Positions 44,601 through 59,600 are shown, counted from the first letter of the stretch. The stretch: 64,000 nt of DNA from Aplysia californica (GCF_000002075.1 NW_004797385.1:884329-948328); one strand, 5' to 3'. Notes: a model not told the origin generated them from the letters alone. Numbers and translations: made by a program.

Positions 44601-47600
44601 GGTGTTTACGTTACTTACTTATAAACTCTGTTCTTGACTTCTAACTAGACTTGTAAGTTTGAGCAAAACTGATTTGTGAAAAAAGTTGTCTTATAGAAGT
44701 AAAAGTGATTGTTATGATGAGATTTATTATTATTAAGTCAGGTAAATATAGCTAGATGCTGAATCTAACATCAATTAAAATTGTGCAATTCAAGTTTTAT
44801 TTCAATTCCAAAGCCCAAAGGCATAAAAAGATCGAGCAGATGCATGCTTTCTGACTGCTGCCTACTACTGCTAATTCTAGACAGGGAATCTAGATTTAGC
44901 TATCATCTGCACTATTCAAGAGCCAAATATGGTAAAATAAGAACAAAACTGAATTCTTTTATCAGTCAGTTCATAATTTCATTGGCACACGTATTATTAT
45001 AATCAGGAGAAAGAAGTAAAGCGCGAATAAATGCTATGCCGGCACAACATGTAAACGCAGTGTGCAGGTGTACGGCCGATTCGGCAGTTCGGCTTTTTGT
45101 ATGCACTTTTACGGGAAGCTCCATAGCCTTGTGATCAGTTCAACCTAAACAACTCGGGTGAAAAAAAAAAATAGAATGGATAATCTATAACTTCTGAAAG
45201 ATTAATAAATATACAGCTAGTAGTTTTCATTTTATCGCGTTGTAAAAATTGCCTTGTTTTCAGAAGCAAATATTTCCAGTTCTACCTTATCGTTTTTCTC
45301 ACGATGACAGCCCTTTAGAAGGTCTTTCTTTTCCATTTACAAAGATGTATCGGATGTGGTAATGCGATTCACAAAGCGAAACAAAACTGTGAGCTGTTAA
45401 GACCCACCATAACGCAAGGCTTCACGGCCAGTCACAAAAGTCTACGGGCGTATCACAGCCGATTCACCCAGCCGCGAGAGCATTCACTAAATTGCCTATT
45501 TATAGCCTGCCCAAATCCAAACTTTAAACTTTTTATCAGCAAGGCAACCTGAAAAGAACTGCACACCTGAAACCTCTCTTTGACTGTAATCCTTCTTTGA
45601 GGACTAATTGCTAACGCACCTGAGCTCCCTTGGTTTGTTTACTAGAATTACAAAGCACAGCTGATTAAAACCTGCAAATTCTTTGCCATATCGACAGACC
45701 GAAGGGCTAGAACCCAAATGGCTGCTGGATCCGAAAAGTAAAGTAAAGTAAGTTTACTAGAATTACACCATTGCATGCTGAAGTGTGCTTTCTGTGCTCA
45801 GAATTCTGAAGGGTAACAGGTAGCATGAGCTCATGTCCATAGGGTAAAAATTGAAGATAAAAAATTATGGTTTTAAGATACTCAATTAGCTGGCATGCTT
45901 AGGTGCAGCTGATGAACAAACTTGTCCACTATAGAACTTTTGGGGGAAATCAGACCTCAGTGGAGTCCCTAATTCCTTAAAACAGCTCGGAATATTTTCC
46001 TCAGGGTGGCTGTGTAAAATGCATCTCAAACCTCAAATGCAAATCAGAATTTCTCTTTAATAAAAAGTTTTAATCTCTACAAAAGGTTGCAGAGAATACT
46101 CCTTTTACGTTTTGTTAGAAATTGACAATGCCATAATATATTATTTTGACATTTTTTGCATAATTTTGAATTTTGAGTACTTCACTGTAAGATTTTCAAT
46201 CTTTTCCAGACACTTTCAAATAACATCATTTTTTTGCAGTGCTAGTGTGATTGCCATGGCAATCATTGGTTAGCAGGAAGAAATTTCTTCTTGTTATATT
46301 CGTAACGCTGAAACTACCCTACCTAGGAGATTGTATTGCTGTTCTTTTCAATATTGACCCTTTCACTGCCAGACCATCTGTGTACCCTTACCAAATAGTT
46401 CTAGACAGCGTTAGGCCAGGACAGTGAAGATGTAAATGAGTTTTGTTAGTAAATTGAGCAAAGGCTGATAATACATCCTTAACTGACCGTTCCAACCAGG
46501 GGGTAGATGAAGCCTGCCCCGATGCTGGCACGAGCCTCCCTGATAGGCAGAACAAATCCCGTGGGTGCTCCCTTCAGCTCCGGCTTGTGGGACAAGGACA
46601 GGTGGGTCTTTGCCATGCAGATGGGCAGTTCACTGAAGCCCTGAGAGAGGCAGAGGGAGACTATGTTGTGCACATCAAATTCACAGGAGAATAGAATGAA
46701 GCTAAACTTTCAATGGCTTGTCGTTTTCCTGTTCCCCACATAATTCAATAATGAAGTATACACAACAAAATAACACTGTGCAACACCACATATTATGTCA
46801 CCCCACCAAAAAAAACCTAACAACAACAAACAAACAACCCCCCCCACCCCAACAAAATAACACTGTGCAACACTACACATTATGTCACCCCCCTTCCCCC
46901 CAAAAAAAATAAAAATAAAAAATAAATAAGTAAATAAGGTGCACATGCAAAATTCCCTCATCCCTCAGAAAACCAGATTTTATACATTTGTGACATGACA
47001 AGTTGGAATCAGGCGCCTGTCAGTTTTTGGGCACATGGAGTACAAGGCAGTTTTTTTGCAAAATGATCTAGATCTAGAGCTAAAAATGCAACACATGAGT
47101 CTATGGACACTCTTGTATAACTGTCTCACCGACTAAAACATGAACAACAACTGTAAGTTATCTAAAACTGTAAGTTATCTAAGAAAAAAAAAAAAAGAAC
47201 TATCAGTGATGCCCAGGGGCACAATGTACAGTAGTCTCCGCCTAAACGCACACTATACAAAAACACGTTCCACTCAAACGCACGCTTTCGTCATCTGGCG
47301 GGTTTTTTACTTTATAATTTAGATATGTACAAACGCACGGTCATTCCCTCTAAACGCACACTTCGATCCGCAAAACACGCCAACAGGTAAAGCTTGACAA
47401 GAGGAAATGTTCACTACAACCTGCACAGCTTGCATTATAAGACAAGCCAAGAAACCCGGATATTTGGTGAGACTGCCTTTCACGCCGAACAAAGAGAGTG
47501 ATAGACAGCGCTTTCACACCCAACTTTCCACAGACACATAGGTCTAGGAATGGTCAGTGAAATGTTGGGGGGGGGAGTTGGGGGCCAGAAATGTTTTTTG

Positions 47601-50600
47601 ATTGGTCACTGGTAATGCATCTTTGAGAGAAGGTTTCTGACTGGTGTTTGGGTGACTGCATGTAATGTATAAATAGACCTGGGCCTTTGATGCACAACAC
47701 GTGTGAATGCTGTAAAATACTAGACAGGCCTCTACAGGATTAAAGATTGGTCAAGTAAGCCTAACCAGCTGCACTTGAAGAACTCATAACGTACTTGTTC
47801 AACGAATCAGAAGAGAAATGTTTCTCTGAATGTAGAGATCTATTATTCTGATGTCGTCCGTGAATTTACGGTCCGGGGAGGTCGCTTGAAAAGCCACGTG
47901 GCTGGGCCGTTGTCTCTATGACTATCACCAACAATATCCTTTCAGGCTATCTGTTTCCGACATTTTATAGTGCATAATATCATTACATTGAGTCTGTCTC
48001 CCCCCCCCCCCCCCCACATTCAATGCCTTTGCATTCTTAACTCAGGGAATCCTTCACAAAACAGTCACGTGTCATTGCATTATCGGACCAAGTGACCCCC
48101 TCTCCCAAATGAAGGTCACTAGAATATTAAGGCAATGAGAAGACAGCGTCCTTTCCCCCCTTTGTAAAGGTTCATGTAAATGCACGCTACGTATAAACAC
48201 ACGCTAAGGAGCCCTCCCGAGCTCCGAGCGTTTAGGCGGAGACTACTGTACCACAACAAATCATATTCCTAAATTGTTACCCATACATACCTGTCTTTCA
48301 TAGCGTTCAATTTGTGCTCTTGCCAATGGTTCCAACTCAATACCATCTGCTCCATAGATTTCTTTGGCAATTGTTTCAATCTTTGACTCAATAGAATCCT
48401 GAGAAAAAAAAGCCACAGATGTGGGCAACAGATATGCATTCAAACTAAGGTAGCAATAGCAAATCAAAATTTACATTTGATAATCTGATTTAATTTTAAA
48501 AACTTCATCCAAATTTAAGGAGAAGAAAGGCTACATTGTGAATTCTTAATTACTTGGTTCTGCAGCATCCGGACCAACGTTTAGCCCATAATAGTCCTAG
48601 TGCACTTCACACAAAATGAAAGAAATTCCTTCATGTGCCATTTCTTAGAAAATAAAAGTGGGGGGGTTCGTCTTGAGTAATTTAGTAAGTTTTACAGCAC
48701 TTGCAACACAATTAGGTCATATATCTTTCGAGGATTAGAGGTGTTACAAGAGACTAATAACCACAAAAAGAAAGAGGAGAGATAACGACCATAGATGTTT
48801 GATGAGAAGGAACAAACGACATCAGAGCACCTGCCAAACACCAACGAACAGAGGGTGAAAACCCAAATATTTCTGCATTTAAAACAACAGCAAAAAAACA
48901 AAATTCTCTCTAACCTTGACATTGTAGAGGAACTTGAAGTTGCTGGTCTGTCCCGCTGCTTTGTCCACAGCCGCTGCCAGGTCCATGGCCCCCTGACCTC
49001 CCTTAGCCCAGTGGTTACAGATGACAGCGTCAAATGCTCCATTTTCTCGGGACAGACGCTGCACAAGCTCAAGCTCAGCCTGGGTGTCCGTGCTATGATC
49101 ACATGAGCAGGGGAGAAAGAGGGGGAGAATAATCAACTTTTGATTGTTTTATTTCACAAGAGAAAATAAGTAAAGTATAATTGGAGAGTCAAAACTTTAA
49201 AACCTCATGTGGGAAAAAAGCAATACGAATGCAATAAAAGTGATTCCAATACCCTTGAGGCATATTAAATTGTTGTTTTTTTAGTTTCTGTATGAGCTTA
49301 ACACCCAACCAGACAATTACTGTGAAGCAGTTCACTTTAACACTGATAAGTATGTAGATGTTTAATGTTCACAACCAAATGCCTTTATTTCCTTGTCCTG
49401 CCTGGGAAAAACAGGGCAGGGGTGTACCTCTCAACTCATTGTCAAGGAAAGGAATCAAAAGCAGCCCACCTTTGAAAAACTCTTTTCTCATGATCTAAAA
49501 GAGTGTAAAACTTCATTATAAACTTGTGACACAGATAAGATAAATCATTAGAATCATGCCTTATCAAGAAACAATATAATCAGTCTGAGAATGGCAATAT
49601 CTATACACTGGTAAACACAAATCTGAAATCTGAGTCCTTTGAATTTCCACTTTGAGGTACCTACAGTAAGATTGGCGAGGGATGGGGGAGCAATAAAAAT
49701 AAGCCTTTGGAAACTTTCGACAGAATAGACTTACGCAAAGCCATTCACAGCCACCACCACTGGTACACCAAACTTGTTTGCATTCTGGATCTGCTTGATG
49801 AGGTTACTGCAGCCCTGCTCCACCAAACCCAGGTTCTGTACAATGTAAATTGAAAGAAGGTAAATAAGACTCATTTTCTTTCAGGTCATGACTGTCCAGG
49901 CACAGAAACAAAAGAATCCTCTTTCCTTAATATAAGACATTCATCTGAATATTCATATTTTAGGTACGGTACCTTAACTAAAATGACACATTTCACTATG
50001 CAGACATGATTATAGACAGTTCTATCAAAATTTCTAGAATTACTGATGTATCCAAGCAGCAATACGAACTTAGACCAGTGTTATCACAATATAACAAGAA
50101 TAGCGGCAATGATTTTTCATCCTCCAGGCATCAAAGATGAAATGTCTTTTTCTAGCTAGAATTTTTTAAAAGTTCCTCGGTACCTTTGTCACAGGGGACA
50201 AAAGTCTGTACCGGTACCTAAGACATCCAAGAGGAGTACTGGGGTACCACTTAGTAATAAGGTCTCCACCCCCATATCCCCCCCCCAATCCCCTAAAATC
50301 ATGCTTGAGGCAATAAGACATCTGTGCTGACCTCCTCTGTGTACTCCTTGGGCAGTGGGACTCCAGCCACAACGGTGGGCCCGCCTCCATGCATCTTGAG
50401 GGCTCGAACTGTTGCCACCAAGACAACGGCATTTGGCACCAGGCCAGAGTAGAAGCACTTGATGTTGAAGAACTTCTCCATGCCAATGTCAGCTCCAAAC
50501 CCAGCCTCCGTCACTGACAAGTTTGGAAATAAGGCATTAATCTTTAAACATCCAGAAAAGGCATTCAGCCCATTCTAACATGAGCCCATAGACAAAATAA

Positions 50601-53600
50601 GGTAGTAAAAACTCAGTGGAAAATGTATTAGGTGTAAGTGTAAGGCCTTAAACTGAATTATCACTAAATGATCCAATGGTAGGATTACCAGTAGTCACAA
50701 ATCTAATAGGCCTACATTGGTAGTCATGACTGAGATAACAAAAAAACACTACTGAGGACATGGAATTAAATAAAAATCATACACTCTAGTTCCCATTTAA
50801 TAAAATTGCCTAACTGGACATTCTATTCACACTGAAAAATCTTAGAATGTGAATTAAAACGGAATCCTAAAACCTTACCAACACATCCATCTTTTCCGAC
50901 CAGCTTGAGAGCAATCTTATCTGCCAGAATGGAAGAGTTTCCATGAGCAATGTTGGCAAAGGGGCCAGCGTGGACAAAGACTGGGGTGCCCTGTCAAAAG
51001 AAAAAAGACAAACTGAACAATTTAGGTTGTGTACACTCAAGGAAATTATTTTGATACTCCTAGCCCCGAACAGTCCTCACTGCTGTAGAGGGAATTGTTA
51101 TGGGGTGTACGTACTGCTGGCTGATTGTTGCAGCTTGTCAACTTTCATAGGTATCTGTGTATACAATTAAAAAAAGTTCTTATATTGATTATGTCTTCTT
51201 CAACTTACTTCCCAAAATTCTACAGTCAACTACACCTGTTGAGCTCGCTTGAGTTGATCTTCGGTTACGTTGATCTTTTCTCCGGTCCCAGTATCTTTTC
51301 TTCTTAACAGGTCACAATGATTAAGTTAAACTTCGATATGACTTAAGCTATTTTCCCCTCCTCCAACGACATCAACTCATTCATAGACGACTGTATGTTT
51401 CTCTACAGCAGTCAGCTGACAGTTACTAAATAATTCATTTACAGAGTCCCTCCTCTTGAGGGAAAAGGTTCTTTACCAGAGACAAAGCAACATTTTTCAT
51501 TGTATCCAGCACTATCAAAATTTCCTCTGACAATGCATTCTCCATTATACACTGAAGAAGAAAGAATCTGATAAAAATACGCCAAACTTGGCAACCTTTA
51601 TCCTTCACTGGACCCTCTCCCTAGTGTCACTTGAATTAATCAAAGCAATTGCAATTTTGTTCAAAAGCTTACAAAAAAGCTTCATTGGCGGATGGTAGGT
51701 GGAGTTCTGGAGCAGTTAATTTTTTTCCCCTTTTTGTCCCCAGTGACTACTGACTACTGTTCTCAACATCCCCATGACAACAAAACTCAAAATGATCAAC
51801 ACCATATTCATCCCAACACTCACCTATCAATGCCAAACATGGACCACGGACAAGACATAGGAGCAAAGAATTACAACATGTGAAATGCGATGTCTTAAAA
51901 AAGTAGTAAACAAGACCAGGCGAGACAAAATTAGAAACTCAATAATCAGAGAAATGGTGGGCACAAATGATGTCATGCATCACATCCAACACCAAAGAAT
52001 CAAATGGTTCTGACCTCTCATGCAATTACCAACACACCATCAGCACAACGTGCCTACATAAAAAAATTCAAACAAGGCTAGATCTAGAGGGCGACCGAGA
52101 AAGACCAAGATAGATGGGAGTCAGGGAAATACTAACAACTCATGGCATCTCCCTGACCCAAGCTCTCCGGCTGGTGGCAGAGAGACGTCTCTTTCTTCCC
52201 GCGAGACCCAAAAGGATATAAGCAGCGGATAAGAGTAAAAGTAAAGACTACTGTTCTCTTTGTTCTTAATGAAAAGCAGCCGTTATTATACTGAAAGACC
52301 AACAATTTAAAAAAACCAACCCAGTAACACTTACCTCCAGTGTCTGCATGAGATTTGGTCTGATAGTGTCCTTCATGAGGACAGTGAGGGCTCCGCCAAC
52401 TCCCTGAGGATAGGAGTATAGACAAAAATCTTCATAATAAAGTTATTGTAAGCCCTAATTTAGCCTGAAATAAGTGGGGAATCTATGAACGTTTCAGATA
52501 GAACAATATGCAAACTATTGGTGAGTAAAATATAACAACAGATTGCAATTATACTGCTACTTGAATAGTAGGCTCTACGCGTTTTGCAATGTTTATATAA
52601 TGAAATGGCATTCAGCTTTCTGTACCCTAAAATTATTTACTCAAATTTTTTCAACTTTTTCTATAAAATAACCTCACCACGTTGCAACTAAACTCACAAC
52701 TTTGGTGTGCAACAGCAAGAGGCAAATCATTACTATCGACTCTCAATCAAGAGAATTGACACTTCGGTTTGAGTGTTTGCTTGAGTAAAGAGGAGCACAT
52801 CGACACAGTGATGGTCACTTAGTGTTGGGAAACAGTAAAACAGACAGACATACAAGAGAGGGAAAGTAAAGAAGTAGGGCCTACTAGTGGCACCCTCCAA
52901 CCATTTCAAGTAGAAGCAACAGAACACCAGACAATCAGCTGAGGAAAGAGCTCTAACTGACCAGGTCATCAGCTGTCACTGGCTGTCCAGCCTTACTGCT
53001 GGCCACCACCATACGGCCCAGCCTCTCCCTCATGTCGCCCAGGTCGGTGGTCAGGGCCAGAATGGCCATGATCTCACTGGCCACTGTGATGTCAAACTGA
53101 GTCTGGACAAATCAAATTTTGGGTTTTTTAAAAGTCATATAAGTGCCAGAGATTACAGGTGATACATTAGAGTAGCATACAAACAAAAGAAGATGTAGAG
53201 ATAATAATGATAAACGTTTGATAGGAAAGAAAGAAAAATACCACACCAAAGCACCCGCCAACCACCCACTGGACAAAAAAACAGAAAAATAATTCCTCTT
53301 TCAATGATAACAAAATAACATTACAGCTTTCACTGACAAAGGTGATAAGGTTCAGAAAAAAAAAATGTTAATGTCCATCTAAAAAAAAACCCCCATTGAT
53401 TTTTTGGTCCTCCCCACACATAAAAATTGAAGTTCAGGACAACAGATAAAAATTACTTTGTTGGTCTGATAAACGCAGACAAAATACATTAACACGCAAA
53501 AAAAGACAGTTGAGCTTCAACCTAACGATGAGGTACCGTAAAACAAGTACATTTTTTTAACACAGAGGAGTATTACAGATTCACTACACATTGAAAAATG

Positions 53601-56600
53601 AGCAAGGAAATTCTTTTGTTCAATAATTCAGCAATATCAAAGGGAAACACAAGCAGCATCGTCACAATTGCACCTTAAACAGTGGAACTGAGGCCAAAAA
53701 TGTATTTCAGAAACATTTTAAAAACTGTCTATTTATTATGAATTCACTGATAAATACAATTCTAAGATGAAAAAAAAGCCTTGCAATTTTCTCATTGAAA
53801 ACAATGAACAAAGGACAAACCCCCTAAATAAGGACCAGGGAAAAAACCACTATTAAATAATATAAAAGGCAATAGTGCATCTTTGTTATTACTTCTCTCG
53901 TGTGGCCTTTTTCTTGAGGTCCTTGCCCAACGGTTATCTTACGGAGGAATCTGTCATTGGTGTCCATCACTGGGAAGATAAATAAAGAAGAGTCAGAAAG
54001 GCAGATATAAGGTTCCATGTACCAATAACACAGTCTTACATTCAAAAGAATCTACTCTCATTATCTAAAACAAAAGAAAAATAAAACTAGTCAAGTCAAT
54101 TTGAAGTGCACAATGTGATTGGTAGCTGTATGGGAATAACACCTTTTTCAACACTGTCATATTCTTTGAAAGGAAAATTTAACATCTATCTCTGATAGAA
54201 ACAAACCACAGAGGCAGGGAGCCTTAAAAACTCCACAAAAAAGACGATTGTTGGATCATGTTCTTTTTCTTATTTAAAAAAAAAAGGAGGTACTTTTACG
54301 CACCCACGGACACAATTTAAATCATTTAGGAAGCAGACTTCTGACCTTGCCTGACAGGGTCATCCCTGACTGAGAGGGATAATACAAAATGACCAAGATC
54401 CTCCATAAAAAATTCTCCCCGCTCAAACAAGGAGTTCCCGAATGTGTCCAAAAAATTAAGCCATTACGAACTGAGGTGAGTGCAGAAGGGTGAATGCAAT
54501 CTGTGCTCACATTTTGGGTAAAAAGAGGTTTAAAAAAAAAAAAAAAAAAATATAAAAGGGATGGAATTATCGATTTACCTCTTTGCCACGTAATGGTCTC
54601 CTTGTCAATGTCCAGACGGGCAAATTTACCAATCTCCTCTTCTGTAAGGTCATTTGGGTTGGTTTTGGTTATCCCCAGTTTCTGAAAGACACAAATTATG
54701 AGCAATTCAGCATAGAGAGAAATGAACAGCATTGACTATTTGCTCATTTGATGCATCTTCTTTGGTATAGTGACATCACTATTTTTTTGTTTGCTTTTAG
54801 TTAACTTTCTAGTGTGGTCTCTTCCAGTTGATCAGTTCACCAAGAGTCTGATCTACAGTGCTTCCACCAGCTGAAGCTGAAAAGTAAGGAAAAGGCGAAG
54901 CCCCCGAAGAAATTGAAATTCAGTGCTTTTAGAGGGTAGAAAATGGCATTTGGGAGCCTGTTTGAAGATATTGCCTACAGCCCATAATATTTATTTTTTC
55001 ACCAACATTTTGTCTTGTTTGACTTCATCACCAGCATATCTTTCCAATGCTGGAAATGTTTAAAAGCAGGTTCCCCTTTCATTGCTACTATAATTCAATT
55101 AATTTGTAGTCGCACCATTGACAGCAGGCAAACCTGGGAATAATGAAAAGATCTAGATGTACCTTCAAAATACGGTTGCGCAGCGTATACCCACATTTTT
55201 TCTAAATTCCATGTCTGAAAGTCGCCTGTCACAACCTCGGAACACCACTTCGAATTATTCTTGATTTTATACGTGGTGCTCACTATGGACGGGATCGGCC
55301 GATAGGGCCGATCGCCCGACTCGATCGCCCCAAAAACAAACGTGTTTGTTTTCAGTTTCAAAGCAAACACGGTTGTTCGACCGAGTCGGGCGATCAGCGC
55401 AATCGGCCGATCCCATCCGTAGTGGGCACGACCGTATCAGCATATTTCTTTCATCGCAGCCCTTATATTGCGTTCACGTGCCATAGAATCTTCGCATTGA
55501 TAATTTCTCTAGATCTAGATAAAATTTGCGAAAAAAGTTTCTTTCCAACAGTAATTTTCTGTCTAAGATCAAAATCAGTCTTGATCAAAGCGCAGATTTT
55601 CCAGCCACGGCAACAATCCGAAGATAGACAGAAAGAATGAGTGAATGACAGAAAGGAGGAAGTTGGCACAAAAGGTTCGCCAGATTTTGATCCATCAGCG
55701 GTAAAAAATGTACTGCCGACAACACACAACGAATGCATGGGACTGGGACATTGCGGTATAATGTCTGATTGCAGGAAATGCGCACTTTGGCAGGTTTCTA
55801 TAACGTTAACTTGTTGCCGAGAGAATTACCGTAAATATCCGTACCTTATACAAGACAATATGAAGGCGAGTACGGAATTTCGGCAGTCCTGCACTGTCGC
55901 AGTTTTTTTTAACGGAGGGAGTAGATAATGATGGAGGGACAAGTACGGAACTGGCAGAAAGTACGGATTTCCTTAAAAATACGGAAGAGTGGAAGCACTG
56001 GATCTAGCACAAAATACTCCCAAAACCTCACTTGGGAGTCTTGCAAAACAACTCATTTGTGACTAGAAGGGCATATGCCAACTGTTCACAAACTGACCAG
56101 TCGGCATTTGCAACACAATTAGGTCATATAAATGATGAAGATAACAGGTGTTACAAGAGAGTAACATACACAAAAAAGGAGGAGAGACAGAGATTATAGA
56201 TATTTGATAGGAAAGAAGCAAACCATATCAGAGCACCCACCAACCAACTGCAGCTATTTTCTAAAGCTGCTTAGTAATCCTTTGTACTATTTAATAACTT
56301 TCTCCTTGTGGCTTACAACTCAAAGCAACCAACGAGAATGTGGGACATTGTGTAATACAAGGATCAGCACATTACACAAACCTGTAGTCTTCTCATCTGA
56401 ATCGGGCAGAACTCTCTAACCCCCTTCTTCTCCGGGACCAGACGGTTGAACAAAGCCTGGTCCTTCTGTGTGGCCTCGTGGAACATTCTGGCCTCGATGG
56501 CAGCTGCCAGAAGGTTGTTGGCAGCCGTGATGGCGTGAAGGTCACCGGTCAGGTGAAGGTTGAACTCCTCCATGGGGATCACCTGGGAGTAGCCACCACC

Positions 56601-59600
56601 AGCAGCGCCACCTTAAGGAGATCAAACAATGGGAGGGAAATCTTATCTTCTTAAGCTGTAAAACTTGGTAAACTTTTCCTCTTTGGTTGGATCACAAAAT
56701 TAGTCCTTAAAACAGTTATCCTTGGATTCTGGAATAAAAACATATCAGGTGGCTAGGAAAAAGTCAAGTGCTTCTCAGAAAAATCGGCAGCTTCTGCAGA
56801 TTTTCAAAATTTTAAACATTTTTAAATTGTTGTTCATGGCTGACCAACCCATGGAAACGGGGAAAATTAAAAAAAAACAACAACCCAAATCAAAATCACA
56901 TCAACGTTTTCCACACTTAATTAATGACCCTACCTCTGCAAACCGATTCGAAGGTTTAACCAAAATTTTCTAAGGGTATGAAAGCACTTATACGGTTACA
57001 TGAAAAGGGATTCCTTGCCTGCTTCTCCCTCATTCATATCTTAAAGAAAGTATTATTTTAGTCATGTGATATACCATTGACCAATAATCGAAGGTTCCCC
57101 CTGAAGACGAAACCATCCTTGCAGTGTTTTGAAATGACGTGCATTTCATTACATTGAATCAAATTTAGACAGTGCTACAGTTTGCAACATGCAGCACTGA
57201 GCAGAATCGGCCCAGCTAATATAATGTGTCACGGCTGAGTGTACACTATAGTACATGGAGAACATATCCCCACTTCTTTACTATGTCAGGCTGTTTACAA
57301 CTATTTGAGGCTTACCTTTAATGCCAAACGTGGGCCCCTGAGAAGGTTGCCTGACACAAGCAAACACGTTCTTCTTGAGGTGAGCTCCCAGAGCTTGGGC
57401 CAGACCAATGGTGGTTGTGCTCTTCCCTTCACCCAGAGGAGTTGGCGTGATGCTGAGGACATAATGGCACAGTTTGAGTACAGAGAAGCACATCAACACA
57501 ATAGCAGCCATTTAGCGCAGGAAAAAGTAAGGACTGAGAGAAACAAGATGTCGCCACTGATAAAAACATTTTATATCCTTTCTCAAACAAAAGTTCTATC
57601 AAAACAATTTTTGCCACTACTTTTAGCACATAAGATATGTCACTCCCCATAAACATTCTACTGCAAATGTCACTACCGTCGTTTTTGAAGACATTTTCTT
57701 TCCAGTATCTCAAATAGAAGAGTGTTGCGTCTTGTAGCCTAATAGCTTTTGTTAAGTTTCTAAAATGACTTCAGTCTATAACATTTGTCTACTACAAAAC
57801 TGCAGCCATAAGATACTGTGCTTCCTCACATACCAAGAGACCACAACATGTATTGTTGATTCCTCACATACCCAGTAACTATACTGCAGATTCCTCACAT
57901 ACCCAGTAACTACACTGCAGATTCCTCACATACCCAGTAACTACACTGCAGATTCCTCACATATCCCATGACTAATAATAACAATAAATAGCATTTGTAT
58001 AGCTTGTAAAGTGCTTTTACCAAGGATAAAATGTTGGGCTCATGACGGGATTTGAACCCACTGCCTTACAGTTGCGAGTCTGAGAGTTTAACCACTAAAC
58101 CACCGAAACCAACGACTGCAACATGTATTGTAGATTCCTCACATACCCAGTGACCACAACGTATTTGCCATTCTCCTGTGCCTTGAGCCGGTCCAGCACC
58201 TTGAGGGACACTTTGGCTTTCTTCTTTCCGTACAGGTCCACCTCCTCATTGGTCAGCCTGACCTCCTGGGCCAGCACAGAGATGTCCTTCGGGACTTGGG
58301 CTTTGGCAATGTCAATATCACTGGAGAATAGTTACAAACAGGATCAGCTTTGTAATACAGATTACCTCATTTCTGGGTGAAAAACACAGTATTCAAATTG
58401 AAAGGAAAAGAGTGACAGACATCAGCAACAGAGGATTCTTTTATTTTTTAAACAAAAGCAAGAATGATAAACAGGGCAGGAAAAGTTATCATGGATCAAA
58501 TACACACTAAACAAGCTAACACAGTCTCTTTTCAGAAGAACCCGTGAAAAAAACAATTTGTATGACGGCTCACACATAAGTCTAGATAAAAAAAAGCTGA
58601 CAGTGTCAAATCAACAGTCCGCAAAATCCTGAGGTACTAATGAGCTCTGGTTTACAAAACGGCATTATGACACACAATCCTTTTCACCAGGAACAGACTT
58701 GGACAGTAGACAGAAACGCTGTGATTGATTACTAATGTTAACATCTGCCCAATTTACAACATTTTAAAGGCAAGCTGCTCCAACTCTTTGTGGGGAAACA
58801 GCAGGCCATCAAAGATACTCTTATATAACTTTTCCTTGCAAGAACTGAAATCAGGTCTTCTGCATGGAATGGCAAAGAGCCTCACTATTACACCTGAGAC
58901 ATCCATGGGAGTAATACGAGAAAAAGACACAGACTAGACCTAAGAAACCACCAAACCATCCAAAGTTCTAAACAAGAGTTGTGGTAAATGCTGAAAATTC
59001 ACCTTGGCACAGGTTCTTTCAGAGGCAGTGGCAGATACTGGATGTTCCAAGAGGATGCCAGCTGAAATGAACACAATGTACAGTTGATGGTAAAAACAGG
59101 AAAGGTGTACATGAAACAAATAAAATAATATTTGCCACTTTTACTAATCTCTGAAAAAAAATTTGATTTTCAATGGCAAGACCAAAACATGCAATAATTC
59201 ATGTGTGTCACATTATACACAATATTACACCAACACAGACAATCTTATAAACATGGCACTGCTGGTCACCACAAAGCAACATCCTGGTTTTCCAGCATTG
59301 GATATCATATTTCATACAAGGGCACACACCCCAGTGACCACCTATCTAAACACAGCGTCACCAACATATGCTTGACGTTACTGTGAAATTTAACTCTCTT
59401 TACCCAGCCATTGGAGCCCCTATGTCTGTCTGTATAGGGACAGAGGAAGAAAAGCAAAGTCCCAATGTGAGTCAAGGGTTGGGGGTTGTACAGTCCAGCT
59501 GTGAAATGTATGCTTGACTTTTGAAATAATCCAGAATATTGAAATAAAATAAGAAAAAAAAAGCTGCAAATCATTCACTCACTTAGTCTGAACCCTCCCT

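Larger units (their letters stand above)
42500..44630 (-). repeat. right arm of the large inverted repeat (interrupted)
   Basis: Reversed, it follows 37390-38460 base block by base block. The match is interrupted at 43560-44510 by an inserted element and resumes with GCAAAGAAACAG, GAATTACCCC and GGAAGGCC. Lies wholly in the MTHFD1 last intron. Confidence 0.75.
41666..46487 (-). other. MTHFD1 last intron, 4.8 kb
   Basis: Contains the right arm of the large inverted repeat with the 951-bp insertion, a possible LINE-tail AAGTAAAGT run near 45735, and AT-rich sequence. No host exon was recognised in it. Confidence 0.6.

Noticed and set aside
45720-45760. LINE 3' tail ending in AAGTAAAGTAAAGTAAG
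   Set aside because: Similar to the tail near 52240, but no coding or body sequence of the LINE could be matched upstream.
57859-57972. CRISPR-like array
   Set aside because: The 31-bp units are contiguous with no spacers and lie in an animal intron; a minisatellite explains them.
58021-58111. tRNA gene
   Set aside because: A and B box-like motifs are present, but the acceptor stem does not pair and the sequence continues into a SINE body with an ATT tail.
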